Part shown: piece after piece, positions 8,239 to 16,490 of the stretch
Layout: each line of letters opens with the position of its first letter
Numbering within the stretch: position 1 is the first letter of the stretch
From: Acidimicrobiia bacterium
GTDB taxonomy: Bacteria > Actinomycetota > Acidimicrobiia > Acidimicrobiales > MedAcidi-G1
Length of the DNA stretch: 52,271 nucleotides
Assembly: GCA_012959995.1 (NCBI GenBank)
Contig: DUCC01000036.1
Location: 1 to 52,271 of the forward strand
Direction of reading: 5' to 3'
Position numbers and translations under genes: made by a program
Notes under the pieces: model-generated
The model's database searches: none
What the model saw: only the letters and a program-made list of their open reading frames with translations
Told to the model about the DNA's origin: nothing

Positions 8239-8862
8239 TCAACCCCAAGCGTCTAAGCGGCGATAACCAAAGATGCGTCCTAACCCGGCAGCCAAAGTTT
8301 CTCGCCCCATACGGGTAAGGCGAACCGAACCAGCAGTGGGGGCCAGTGCTGCATCAAGGCCAACCTCTTCAGCAATTTGTCGCAATCGAAACGAATGGTA
8401 CTGATCGGAAACCAACAAGACGGTAGTAATGCCATAACGACTCGCTTGAGCCGCAGTAGCGGCCAACTCTTCGTAAGTGCTCGCCCCATCAGTAATGACC
8501 ACCAAATTTTCGTCGGGCACTCCTTTTTCACGCAAATAGTCGTAGCCGGCGTAACCCTGGGTAAAACGATCACCAGGCTGATTTGCTCCGGTGGTCACGA
8601 TCAACGCAACCAACTCAGCTTCGTACAAAGCGAACGCCCGATCAAGCCGGGCCGCTAACACTGGGGAAGGTTCACCGTCGTATTGAGCAGCGCCCAGCAC
8701 TACCGCCGCGTCAGCACCCTCTTGGGAATCATCGGCCCCGGAAGCCAACCAAACTTGCACATAAGTTGCCCCAAAATAGAGGATCCCTAGGGCTAGCCCC
8801 CAAATCAAAAGCCCGGGGAGCCACCTCAAGGCACGGCGCAAGATAACCCAAAAGAGCGCCAT
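8239..8862 (-). CDS. YdcF/SanA-like DUF218 membrane-anchored protein
   Basis: A 207-aa protein. One N-terminal transmembrane helix (about residues 13-35) is followed by a DUF218 domain: DAAVVLGAAQYDGEPSPVLAARLDRA, VTTGANQPGD, DGASTYEELAATA and LVSDQYHSFRLRQIA. The family is tied to envelope functions, but its reaction is not settled. The gene starts 8 bp after gltX and ends just before the tRNA pair, so it is probably cotranscribed with gltX. Confidence 0.88.
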   Translation of the reverse strand: MALFWVILRRALRWLPGLLIWGLALGILYFGATYVQVWLASGADDSQEGADAAVVLGAAQYDGEPSPVLAARLDRAFALYEAELVALIVTTGANQPGDRFTQGYAGYDYLREKGVPDENLVVITDGASTYEELAATAAQASRYGITTVLLVSDQYHSFRLRQIAEEVGLDAALAPTAGSVRLTRMGRETLAAGLGRIFGYRRLDAWG

Positions 8863-8870
8863 CTGAACCG

Positions 8871-10214
8871 CTACAGACGTAACCGGGCTTGAGCAATTCG
8901 ATCAAGCACCACTTGTCGATCAAAACACAGTGCCATGGTTTCAAAAATGGGCGGGCCCACTGTGCGCCCAGTTAATGCCACCCGAATAGGTGCTTGCGCT
9001 TTGCCAAGTTTGATACCAAGCCCTTCGCCCACCGCAGCCACTGCATCTTTTATGGCTTCGGTTTCCCAAGGGCAATCCGCCAAAACGGCAGCCGCCCCAT
9101 CAAGCATTTCGGCCGCTTGCGGACCTTTAACCATGGCTTTGTGCCAAGAGTCTGGGTCTTCGACCGGTTCATCCAAAAAGAGGAAATCTACAAAGCGAGG
9201 CAGGTCAGCCAAGGTGCGAAGTTTTTCTTGTACTAAATCCACCATGGTTGAATATTTTCCTGCATCAAATCTCTCAGCCGGCCAAGGTGCTGCTTCGGCA
9301 CTCACCCAGGGGGCGGCTCGTTCCATAAAGTCTTCTTTGCTGAGGGCCCTCAAATAACTGGCGTTTATGAACTCCAATTTTTTTAAGTCAAAAAAAGCCG
9401 GCGCCTTGTTTACATCTTCTAAGGCAAAAAGTTTAGCGATCTCAGCAATGGGGCGTTCCTCTACATCGTCTGGAGGACCCCAGCCAAGCAAAGCCAAATA
9501 GTTGACCATGGCTTCAGGCAGATAGCCCTTTTCGCGGTAATCAGCAATGGAAACATCGTCACGACGTTTCGACAATTTTTTGCGCTGCGCATTAACTAGG
9601 AGGGGCAAGTGGGCGTAAATCGGGTGAGGCGCACCAATAGCGTCCAACAACAACAGCACCTTAGGCACACCAGACAGAAGGTCTTCGCCACGAATGGCAT
9701 GGGTGATCCCCATGTCAGCATCATCCACGGCGTTAGCCAGCAAAAACATGGGGGTGCCGTTAGAGCGCCAAATAACAAAATCTTCAAGATCGTCGGTGGC
9801 AAACGACACCGGCCCACGCACTAAGTCGTCAAAGGCCACGGTTTGCCCAACCGGCATACGAAAACGTACCGCAAGGCCCTCGGTTATTTCTTGGCCTACC
9901 ACTTCTTGGTTGTCGGCATCGCACAGGTAAGCCAACTCACGGTTCAAGAGGTCTTGCACCACTGCCCGGTGGCGGTCTCGGCGCTCAGATTGGTAGAGCG
10001 GCCCTTCGTCCCAGTCCAACCCCAGCCATTCCAGTTCCGCTAAGAGATTTTCTGTCAACTCAGGCCGGTTGCGTTCGGCATCGGTGTCTTCGACACGCAA
10101 CACATAGGTACCGCCGGTGGAGCGGGCATAGAGCCAGTTAAAAAGAGCCGTTCGGGCACTCCCTACATGGAGGTAGCCGGTTGGCGATGGGGCAAATCGT
10201 ACACGTGGGTTCAC
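8871..10214 (-). CDS. gltX: Glutamyl-tRNA synthetase
   Basis: A class I aminoacyl-tRNA synthetase charging tRNA-Glu. It has the N-terminal RVRFAPSPTGYLHVGSAR (HIGH-type motif), RVEDTDAERN, a Rossmann catalytic domain, KKLSKRRDDVS (KMSKS-type loop) and a helical C-terminal anticodon-binding region. I prefer the GTG at 10212-10214 (447 aa, starting VNPRVRFAPSP), which puts the first motif where the family has it. An ATG at 10310 would add 32 residues without homology to the family. That extension would run through a strong palindrome and overlap the phosphatase gene. It is followed by ydcF and the Gln/Glu tRNAs. Confidence 0.95.
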   Translation of the reverse strand: MNPRVRFAPSPTGYLHVGSARTALFNWLYARSTGGTYVLRVEDTDAERNRPELTENLLAELEWLGLDWDEGPLYQSERRDRHRAVVQDLLNRELAYLCDADNQEVVGQEITEGLAVRFRMPVGQTVAFDDLVRGPVSFATDDLEDFVIWRSNGTPMFLLANAVDDADMGITHAIRGEDLLSGVPKVLLLLDAIGAPHPIYAHLPLLVNAQRKKLSKRRDDVSIADYREKGYLPEAMVNYLALLGWGPPDDVEERPIAEIAKLFALEDVNKAPAFFDLKKLEFINASYLRALSKEDFMERAAPWVSAEAAPWPAERFDAGKYSTMVDLVQEKLRTLADLPRFVDFLFLDEPVEDPDSWHKAMVKGPQAAEMLDGAAAVLADCPWETEAIKDAVAAVGEGLGIKLGKAQAPIRVALTGRTVGPPIFETMALCFDRQVVLDRIAQARLRL

Positions 10215-10251
10215 CGCTAAGAGGTTAGCGACCTGCCTTCCAATTGACCCC

Positions 10252-10288
10252 ACCTGCTTACCTCGGGTCTGACCCCAGGTAAGCAGGT
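10252..10288. repeat. Palindrome (12-bp stem) between phosphatase gene and gltX, REP-like core
   Basis: ACCTGCTTACCT and AGGTAAGCAGGT form a perfect 12-bp stem. The 13-nt loop itself folds (GGGT-CTG-ACCC). It starts at the stop codon of the phosphatase gene and ends 38 bp before the gltX GTG. The centre resembles that of a second palindrome at 31908-31952. It could terminate or attenuate transcription, or be a mobile REP-like element. No T-run follows. Confidence 0.6.
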
Positions 10289-10827
10289 CAGGAGGCGAGG
10301 AGGCGGGCAAGGGCGCTGGTCAGCCCATCTAAACGGTCGGCGGTTTGGCGATAAACGTCTATCGGCTCACCCCATGGGTCGGGAATTTCATCAGCTAAGC
10401 GACCGGTGGTCATGTATCCACCTCGCGCTTCATGCAAAGAAGCCACCCAGAGTTTTGCCGAATTCTCCCCTACTGGCCCTCGTGCCCCAGCCAAGCGGAT
10501 TAACTCACCAGCCAAAAACGTACGGGGTCGAGCGTCTTGGTCGAGGGCCACAATAGTTGCCTCATGGCGGCGGGTCATGGCCACAATCAAGTCAGCAGAC
10601 CCCACCATTTCTATGGTCAGCGAGCAAGACAAGTGGCCTTGCAAGTCGACACCTCGTTGTTCCAAAACGTTGACCGCCAAATCAGTCGCTGGGTCGCCTG
10701 TTGCGGCTTCGGTGCCGGCCGAAACTACCGAAAGGTCGAGCCCCGCATCGTTTGCTTTGTGCGCCAGTAAGGCCTGGCCCATAGCCGAGCGACAGACGTT
10801 ACCGGTGCAAACAAAAAGAACTTCCAT
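10288..10827 (-). CDS. Low-molecular-weight protein-tyrosine phosphatase family
   Basis: A 179-aa protein opening with FVCTGNVCRSAM, the C-x5-R phosphate loop (Cys7, Arg13), with a second Cys12 in the loop as in many LMW phosphatases. DEIPDPWGEP near the C terminus supplies the general-acid Asp150. Members dephosphorylate tyrosine kinases of capsule systems or reduce arsenate. No arsenic or capsule gene lies next to it. It starts 7 bp after the esterase gene in the minus-strand run. Confidence 0.9.
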   Translation of the reverse strand: MEVLFVCTGNVCRSAMGQALLAHKANDAGLDLSVVSAGTEAATGDPATDLAVNVLEQRGVDLQGHLSCSLTIEMVGSADLIVAMTRRHEATIVALDQDARPRTFLAGELIRLAGARGPVGENSAKLWVASLHEARGGYMTTGRLADEIPDPWGEPIDVYRQTADRLDGLTSALARLLAS

Positions 10828-10833
10828 AAATGT

Positions 10834-11760
10834 TTAAGCCAAGCCCGCTTTAAGTGCAGCAAAGATTTTTTGTTGTGCTGCTGCAGCGGTTGGCACCAAA
10901 GCAACAAAACTCATAAACCCATGAATAAGCCCGTCGAAGCATTCCACTTCGCATGCTGTACCCGCACCAGATAACGCCTCTGCGTAGGCCAAGCCTTCGT
11001 CACACAACGGGTCATATTGCGCAACTGTTACGTGAGCGGGCGGCAACCCAGCCAAACTGTCGGCTCGCAGTGGTGCGGCGTAAGGGTCGTCAACAAATTT
11101 TTGCTGCCCCACATAATGTTCATAGAACCAATGCATGGCCTCGCGGGTAAGCAGGGGGCCTTCTGCGTTGGCGATCATCGAGGGCCAACGGTCGCTGTCC
11201 ATATCTACCGCTGGGTAGATCAGTGATTGAAAAGCAAGCGCCGGGCCGTCTTTATCTCGAGCCATCAAAGCCACCACAGCAGCCAGATTGCCGCCTGCGC
11301 TATCACCGGCCACCGCCAAACGTTGCGCATCTACTCTCAAAGTGTCGGCGTGGTCTGCCACCCAGCAAGTAGCGGCATAGCAGTCGTCGGCCGCCGCCGG
11401 GTAAGGGTACTCAGGGGCCAATCGGTAGTCCACAGCGACCACTACCGCACCGGTTTCGTTAGCCATGGCTCGCACCAGCGCATCGTGGGTTTCAAGATTG
11501 CCAATCACCCAGCCACCGCCGTGGAAAAACATGATGACCGGAGACAAGTCGTTCGTTTCCTCTGGGCGGTAAATACGCACGGAGATTTCACCCCGTGGGC
11601 CGGGAATGTTGAGGTTTTCTGTCAAAGCAACCGCCGGGCCGTTGGGGTCGGCCATCAGTTCATAATTGGCGCGCATCATTTCTGGGGTGACCAGGCTGAG
11701 GTCTTCGCCCGAAGAGGGCAGCAAAGCCAGCAGGGGTTCAAGGGCCGGGTCCAAAGGCAT
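10834..11760 (-). CDS. Alpha/beta hydrolase of the HSL/acetyl-esterase type
   Basis: A 308-aa cytosolic esterase. It has oxyanion-hole HGGGW (80-84), nucleophile elbow GDSAGG with Ser154, then an Asp around 250 (QYDPLCDEG) and His280 (LIHGFM), which is a complete triad. The hormone-sensitive-lipase family hydrolyses short acyl esters and lactones. I start it at the ATG at 11758-11760. A longer frame to 11826 would overlap the end of the upstream selenoprotein gene and adds a basic leader not expected for the family. Confidence 0.9.
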   Translation of the reverse strand: MPLDPALEPLLALLPSSGEDLSLVTPEMMRANYELMADPNGPAVALTENLNIPGPRGEISVRIYRPEETNDLSPVIMFFHGGGWVIGNLETHDALVRAMANETGAVVVAVDYRLAPEYPYPAAADDCYAATCWVADHADTLRVDAQRLAVAGDSAGGNLAAVVALMARDKDGPALAFQSLIYPAVDMDSDRWPSMIANAEGPLLTREAMHWFYEHYVGQQKFVDDPYAAPLRADSLAGLPPAHVTVAQYDPLCDEGLAYAEALSGAGTACEVECFDGLIHGFMSFVALVPTAAAAQQKIFAALKAGLA

Positions 11761-11773
11761 CAGGTTCTCGTTT

Positions 11774-12673
11774 CTACGCTTCGGCTGCGAGGCGATCGTT
11801 TTCGCTTTGATATTGCGGGGTATCAACTCGTTCTCGTCGGGTGTCGCCCTCGGCCGAAACCACGCCGTTGTTTAACCCGCTTGAGGCCGCCGATTTCCAC
11901 GACCGGTCTTCGCTCCAACGCACGCCGGTGTCAACAATGGTGCCGGGGGTTTCGATGGCTGCTCCGAGGGTCAAGGCTTTACGCAACAAGTCCAACTGAA
12001 ACTCGCGATCGCCGGGCCGGCCTGCGGTATGACCCAAAGGCATTTCTACATAGGCGGCCCGTGGCGGGTTGGCCGAAGCGGTAATGCTGTAAGCGGCAGT
12101 CAAGGTGAGGGTGGGGACTCCCACCGCTTCAAGTGCTCGTGCGACCAGACTCACGGTCTGGTGACACACCGGTCAAACGGGTACGAATAGTGCCAAGTCA
12201 ATATCTTCCGCTAGAGCTTCAACGGCGTCAAGAATGGCCGGGGTGAGTTCCTCTTCGGCTCGTCGTACCGAATAAATACCGCCCATAAAAGCTATGGATT
12301 GCGAGGCCAGCGCTCCAATAAACCCTTCATCAACAAGGTCGTTGAGGCGGTCCAGGGGGAACACAATGTTGGGGTCGGCTCGGGCCGGTTCGAGGTCGTA
12401 AGCAAAATGCGTTACCCGCACATCAGAAGCTGGCTGATTGCTGGGCAATAGGCGAATCCCGGTGTCGTCTTTCCAATGGAATGCCACCTGACCGCGGTTG
12501 TAGCCGCCCCCTGAACCCAAAAGAGCCACCGTTGACTCTGCCAAAGGGCGGGTTATGGGTGTCCACGGCGGCATGTCGGGCCGTTCGGCCCACAAGTAAG
12601 GCGAGTAACCCAGCGAGTCGTATTGTTCGCGAGTTCGGGCGATGTAATCAACTGGTGCATCGGGAGCGTTCAT
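11774..12673 (-). CDS. PrdB/GrdB-like selenoprotein (TGA = selenocysteine 167)
   Basis: One 300-codon frame interrupted only by TGA at 12173-12175; the final stop is at 11774. The sequence around it reads LFVPV-U-PVCHQTVSLVARALE, matching the U-x2-C redox motif I associate with the glycine/betaine/sarcosine/D-proline reductase selenoprotein B (PrdB/GrdB-like) family, whose Cys versions read VPV-C-P. Protein similarity to the family continues on both sides of the TGA (GYSPYLWAERPD and VTHFAYD before; GVPTLTLT after). A 7-bp stem-loop 17 nt downstream fits a bacterial SECIS. Calling the TGA a stop gives two false genes of 166 and 131 aa. In aerobic bacteria this family is not thought to be part of Stickland reductases, and its substrate is unknown. 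It starts divergently from the MerR gene and heads the run toward gltX. Confidence 0.85.
12144..12162 (-). promoter_or_regulatory. Bacterial SECIS-like stem-loop for Sec167
   Basis: On the minus strand ACCAGAC-CGTGA-GTCTGGT forms a perfect 7-bp stem with a 5-nt loop. Its loop begins 17 nt after the TGA (12173-12175) and has G as second base. A distance of roughly 16-37 nt and an early loop G are the accepted features of bacterial SECIS elements read by SelB. Confidence 0.8.
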
Positions 12674-12731
12674 TGGCCCATTGTTTCACGTTCGAAGCCC
12701 GAAGGCGAACCAGCCGACAAAACAGAGAGTA

Positions 12732-12760
12732 TTTACTTTGAGAGTAACTACTCCTATACT
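12732..12760 (+). promoter_or_regulatory. Promoter of the merR-men operon with palindromic operator; leaderless
   Basis: TTTACT (12732-12737), a 17-bp spacer and TATACT (12755-12760) make a good sigma-70-type promoter. TATACT ends 6 nt before the ATG at 12767, which predicts transcription starting at the start codon. The spacer holds a perfect palindrome GAGTA-AC-TACTC (12742-12753), a likely site for the MerR protein encoded immediately downstream. Confidence 0.7.
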
Positions 12761-12766
12761 TAAACG

Positions 12767-13498
12767 ATGTCCTCCCAACCCGCCACCTACCGCGTCGACG
12801 CCTTGGCTTCCGCCGCCGGACTCAGCGTCGACACCGTGCGCTATTACCAACGCCGCGGCCTCCTTGACCCACCGCAACGCATCGCCCGCCACAGCGAATA
12901 CACCCCTCAGCATCTCGAACGACTCCAAGAAATTCGCCAACTGGCCGCCGCCGGCCTGACCCTCAACCAAATTGCCGACCTAGCCGCCGGTCAAGCAAAC
13001 GAAGTGCGACCCCTCACCCAAAGCGCCGCCTTGAGCCGCACCGAAGTAGCCGACCAAGCCGGTGTTCCCGAAAGCCTGGTCGCCCTGCTCTGCGACAACG
13101 GTTTACTCCAACCCACCGTGGTAGCGAGCCAACCTCGCTTTTCCCAAAGTGCAGTAGCCATGGTCAAAGCTGGGTTAGCCATCAGCAACGCCGGGGTCCC
13201 CCTCGACCAGCTCGTCGCCCTCGCTGCCGACCACGCCGCCAACATTGACGACATCGTGGACCAAGCCATCACCCTCTTTGACCACCACATCAAAACCCCC
13301 GCCGACTCCGACGAAGACCTGGTAGCCATCATCCACACCCTGCTCCCGGCAGTCACCCGACTCATTGCTCAACACTTCCACCGCACGCTAGTAAGCCACG
13401 CCCTAGCCCGAGCCGACGATGGCCAACGCCACGCCCTAGCCGAAGCCTTGCAATCCGTAAACCCAGAACAGTTAGTAGTGACCAGCCAATGGCACTAG
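12767..13498 (+). CDS. MerR-family regulator with two HTH-like repeats
   Basis: A 243-aa protein. Residues 7-75 are a classic MerR winged helix (YRVDALASAAGLSVDTVRYYQRRGLL). Residues 87-150 look like a second, degenerate copy (EVADQAGVPESLVALLCDNGLL, then RFSQSAVAMVKAGLAISNAGVPLDQ). The rest is helical with HH-rich stretches and no cysteine pair for metal sensing. It overlaps menF by 10 bp, so it is translated with the menaquinone genes and very probably controls them and itself through the palindrome in its own promoter. The ligand is unknown. Confidence 0.85.
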   Translation: MSSQPATYRVDALASAAGLSVDTVRYYQRRGLLDPPQRIARHSEYTPQHLERLQEIRQLAAAGLTLNQIADLAAGQANEVRPLTQSAALSRTEVADQAGVPESLVALLCDNGLLQPTVVASQPRFSQSAVAMVKAGLAISNAGVPLDQLVALAADHAANIDDIVDQAITLFDHHIKTPADSDEDLVAIIHTLLPAVTRLIAQHFHRTLVSHALARADDGQRHALAEALQSVNPEQLVVTSQWH

Positions 13499-14802
13499 CC
13501 GCTCAACCCCTCCCCCACTCGAATCACATTGCCACCACGGTGGCCCTCGACTCAGGCCCCGCCACCGATCCCTTGGCCTGGCTCAGCAGCGCCCCAGCCG
13601 ACGCAGCCCACTGGTACTGGGAAATACCCGACGACGATATTTCTTGGGTGGGCCTCGGCCAAGCCCAGGTTCAACAAGTAAGTGGTCAGTCCCGTTTTGA
13701 CCAGGCCGCCCAATTTGCCCACCAAACATTTGCCAACCTCACCGTAAACGCCCCAACCGGTGCACCCGCTCCCCGGTTAGCCGCCGGTTTTTCGTTTGAC
13801 GACCACGGAAACCAAGGCCCCTGGGCACCTTTGGGAGCCGGACTCATTGTTTTGCCCGCCGTGCAAGTGCTTCGCCACAAAGGAAAAACCTGGCTCACCA
13901 CCATTGACAAAACAGCCGAACTGCTCCCCACCCAACCCGCTCCGGCCCCCGACCCACTCCCCGACGTTGACCCCGCCCACTGGTCAAACGAAGCCAGCCG
14001 CCGGCATTACCGCAACTTGGTCAGCACCGCATTAAACATCATCGAAGGCGGAAGCATCTCTAAAGCCGTGCCCTGCCGATCACTCGCCGTGCCCCACCGC
14101 CCCGACCTCGGACGATTGTTGTCCACGCTGCGCCACACCTACCCCGCTTGCGCCACCTTTTGCGTAGGTCAAGGCGCCACCAACTTCGTCGGCGCCACCC
14201 CCGAACGTTTGGCTGCTGTCAAAGACCAGCGCCTCTTTACCGCAGCCCTCGCAGGGTCTGCGCCGCGTCACCCCGCTCCCGCCACCGACGCCGCTCTCGG
14301 CCAAGGCCTCATGACCAGCCCAAAAGAGCGGGCCGAACACTCCGTGGTGGTCGATGCCGTAGATGCCTCGCTTCGCCAACTTGAAATAAACCCCCAACAC
14401 CCCGAGCACCCCGAGTTACTTCGCCTGCACGGCATTCAACACCTGTACACCCCCATTGAAGCCGACCTCGACGCAGGCACCGGCTTGCTTGACATCGTTG
14501 GCGCCTTGCACCCCACCCCTGCAGTTTCCGGCCACCCCGTAGCCCCTTCAGCGTCACTACGAGCCCAACACGAAGAGATGGATCGCGGCTGGTTCGCTAG
14601 CCCCTTGGGCTGGTTTGACCAAGCAGGCCAAGGAGAATTTCGCGTTGCTTTACGTTCCGCCTTGCTGACCGAAAACGGCACCACGCTGTACGCCGGAGCA
14701 GGCGTTGTCAAAGGCTCAGACCCCGACCGAGAACTTTTAGAAACCGACATGAAACTCCAAGCCATGCTGGCCCCCATCGTCGCTACTGCGAGCAACAAAT
14801 GA
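13489..14802 (+). CDS. menF: Isochorismate synthase
   Basis: A 437-aa chorismate-binding enzyme converting chorismate to isochorismate for menaquinone. Signature blocks are FVGATPERL, TAALAGSAPR, TSPKERAEHSVVVD, LHPTPAVSGHP, GWFDQAGQGEFRVALRS and LYAGAGVVKGSDPDRELLET, in the order found in MenF/EntC. Adjacent menD and lack of siderophore genes favour menF over entC. The start ATG lies within the end of merR, and the stop overlaps the menD start by 4 nt (ATGA). Confidence 0.93.
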   Translation: MALAAQPLPHSNHIATTVALDSGPATDPLAWLSSAPADAAHWYWEIPDDDISWVGLGQAQVQQVSGQSRFDQAAQFAHQTFANLTVNAPTGAPAPRLAAGFSFDDHGNQGPWAPLGAGLIVLPAVQVLRHKGKTWLTTIDKTAELLPTQPAPAPDPLPDVDPAHWSNEASRRHYRNLVSTALNIIEGGSISKAVPCRSLAVPHRPDLGRLLSTLRHTYPACATFCVGQGATNFVGATPERLAAVKDQRLFTAALAGSAPRHPAPATDAALGQGLMTSPKERAEHSVVVDAVDASLRQLEINPQHPEHPELLRLHGIQHLYTPIEADLDAGTGLLDIVGALHPTPAVSGHPVAPSASLRAQHEEMDRGWFASPLGWFDQAGQGEFRVALRSALLTENGTTLYAGAGVVKGSDPDRELLETDMKLQAMLAPIVATASNK

Positions 14803-16490
14803 CTGCCTCAAATCCCTTAGCCGTCCACGCCAGCCTGCGAGCATTTTTTGCCCAACTGGTGGCCAGCGGGGTACAACACGTCGCCTTGTCTCCTGGGTCA
14901 CGCTCCACCCCGCTTACCGTGGCTGCCGACCAAACCCCCGGGCTAGACGTCTCGATCCACCTAGATGAGCGGGCGGGCAGTTTTTTTGCATTGGGTTTAG
15001 CACGAGCCACCAAACAGCCGGTTGCCTTGGTTTGCACTTCTGGCACGGCGGCCGCCAACTACCTTCCGGCAGTTATTGAGGCCTTTCATAGCGGTGTGCC
15101 GTTGTTGGTTCTTACCGCTGACCGGCCGCCAGAACTTCAAAGCCGAGGCGCTCCTCAAACCATTGACCAAGTTGAACTCTTTGGCACCCATGTGCGCTGG
15201 TTTCACCAGCCAGCCGTGGCCGGCACCGAACACCCCAGCGAAGCCGTTGCTTTGGCGGCGGCCGCGGTGCAACTGGCCACTCAGGAAACTCCCGGCCCGG
15301 TGCATCTGAACTGGCCGCTACGCGAACCCCTAGAGCCCCCACCCGAAGAACCCGAGCCAGTGGCCTTGTTAACCACCCCGCCGGCCCAGGTCCACCCTTG
15401 CCCGCCTTTGCCAAACTGCCCTCACGGGCTTTTGGTCGTTGGTCCCCTTGACCTTGATACCCAAGAAAAAGAAGCAATTGCCGCCTTGGCTCAGGCAACC
15501 GGGTGGCCAATAATTGCCGACCCGGCATCGAGCCTGCGCCACGGCCCGCACACCAATAAGGCTTTAGTGTTATCGGCCAGCGAACACATTTTTCGTTCGG
15601 CCTGGGCCGACCAACACGCCCCAGAGGTAGTGGTGCAACTCGGTGCTTTGCCGACCTCTAAGGCTTACCGTCTTTGGTTAGACCGCACCCGGCCCGCTCA
15701 GATCATCACCGTAGACCACGCGGGTCGCCACCCCGACCCGCTGCTTCTGGTGACCGAACGCATTGATTTAGCACCCGCAGATTGGGCCGCCCGAGTGACT
15801 GTGGCTCACACCAAAGACCTCTCTTGGTCTCAGGCTTGGCAAGAGGCTGAACGCACTGCGGTCGCTGCGGTTGCCGATCTCTCCGCTCACGCCCCCTTCA
15901 GTAACCCCGCGGTGGTTGAAGTTCTCGGAGCACAATTGTCAGCGCAGACCGCTTTGGTGGTGGGAAACTCCATGCCTATTCGTGACCTTGATGCTTTTCT
16001 GCCCACTGGCCCAAAGCCCTTGCAGGTTTACGCTAATCGAGGCACCAACGGTATTGATGGGCAAGTTTCTACCGCTCTCGGGGTGGCGGCCGGTCATGAA
16101 GAATCAACGGTTTTTTTCACCGGGGACCTCACCTTGTTGCACGACCTCAGTGGCTGGTCAGCGGCCCGGCGCTTAGGCGTTGACCTCACCGTGGTGGTGG
16201 TTGACAACAACGGGGGTGGCATTTTTTCTTTCTTACCTATTGCTGGCCAAAACCATGTCGATCATCGCCGTTTGTTCCACACCCCACACGACCTTGACCT
16301 CGCTCATTTGGCACCCTTAGTGGGGGCCAACTATCACCGGATTTCTCACCGTCAAGGACTCGAAGAAGCCCTCGCTATGTCTCTAGGTCACCCCGGGTTG
16401 CACCTCATTCATGTGCTCGTTGATGCTGTCGACAATATTGACCTTCACCGAAAAGCCTCCGCGGCGGCCGTGGAGGCTCTAGACCGATGA
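14799..16490 (+). CDS. menD: MenD, SEPHCHC synthase
   Basis: A 563-aa ThDP enzyme joining isochorismate and 2-oxoglutarate (2-succinyl-5-enolpyruvyl-6-hydroxy-3-cyclohexene-1-carboxylate synthase). Visible features are the N-terminal HVALSPGSRSTPLT, HLDERAGSFFALG (the activating Glu), the ThDP/Mg motif FFTGDLTLLHDLSG and VVVDNNGGGIF. Length is normal for MenD. Four-nucleotide overlaps with menF and menH indicate translational coupling. Confidence 0.95.
   Translation: MTASNPLAVHASLRAFFAQLVASGVQHVALSPGSRSTPLTVAADQTPGLDVSIHLDERAGSFFALGLARATKQPVALVCTSGTAAANYLPAVIEAFHSGVPLLVLTADRPPELQSRGAPQTIDQVELFGTHVRWFHQPAVAGTEHPSEAVALAAAAVQLATQETPGPVHLNWPLREPLEPPPEEPEPVALLTTPPAQVHPCPPLPNCPHGLLVVGPLDLDTQEKEAIAALAQATGWPIIADPASSLRHGPHTNKALVLSASEHIFRSAWADQHAPEVVVQLGALPTSKAYRLWLDRTRPAQIITVDHAGRHPDPLLLVTERIDLAPADWAARVTVAHTKDLSWSQAWQEAERTAVAAVADLSAHAPFSNPAVVEVLGAQLSAQTALVVGNSMPIRDLDAFLPTGPKPLQVYANRGTNGIDGQVSTALGVAAGHEESTVFFTGDLTLLHDLSGWSAARRLGVDLTVVVVDNNGGGIFSFLPIAGQNHVDHRRLFHTPHDLDLAHLAPLVGANYHRISHRQGLEEALAMSLGHPGLHLIHVLVDAVDNIDLHRKASAAAVEALDR

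Noticed and set aside
10215-10310. Longer gltX start at 10310
   Set aside because: It would run through a 37-bp palindrome and the phosphatase stop, and adds residues not found in GltX.
11227-12084. Long plus-strand open frame (285 codons) opposite the esterase and selenoprotein genes
   Set aside because: Composition (many Arg, His, Gly) is that of an antisense shadow. The minus-strand frames carry recognisable motifs.
12173-12175. TGA read as a true stop, giving two separate genes
   Set aside because: The family motif spans the TGA, a SECIS-like hairpin follows, and the second part would start inside the motif with no ribosome binding site.
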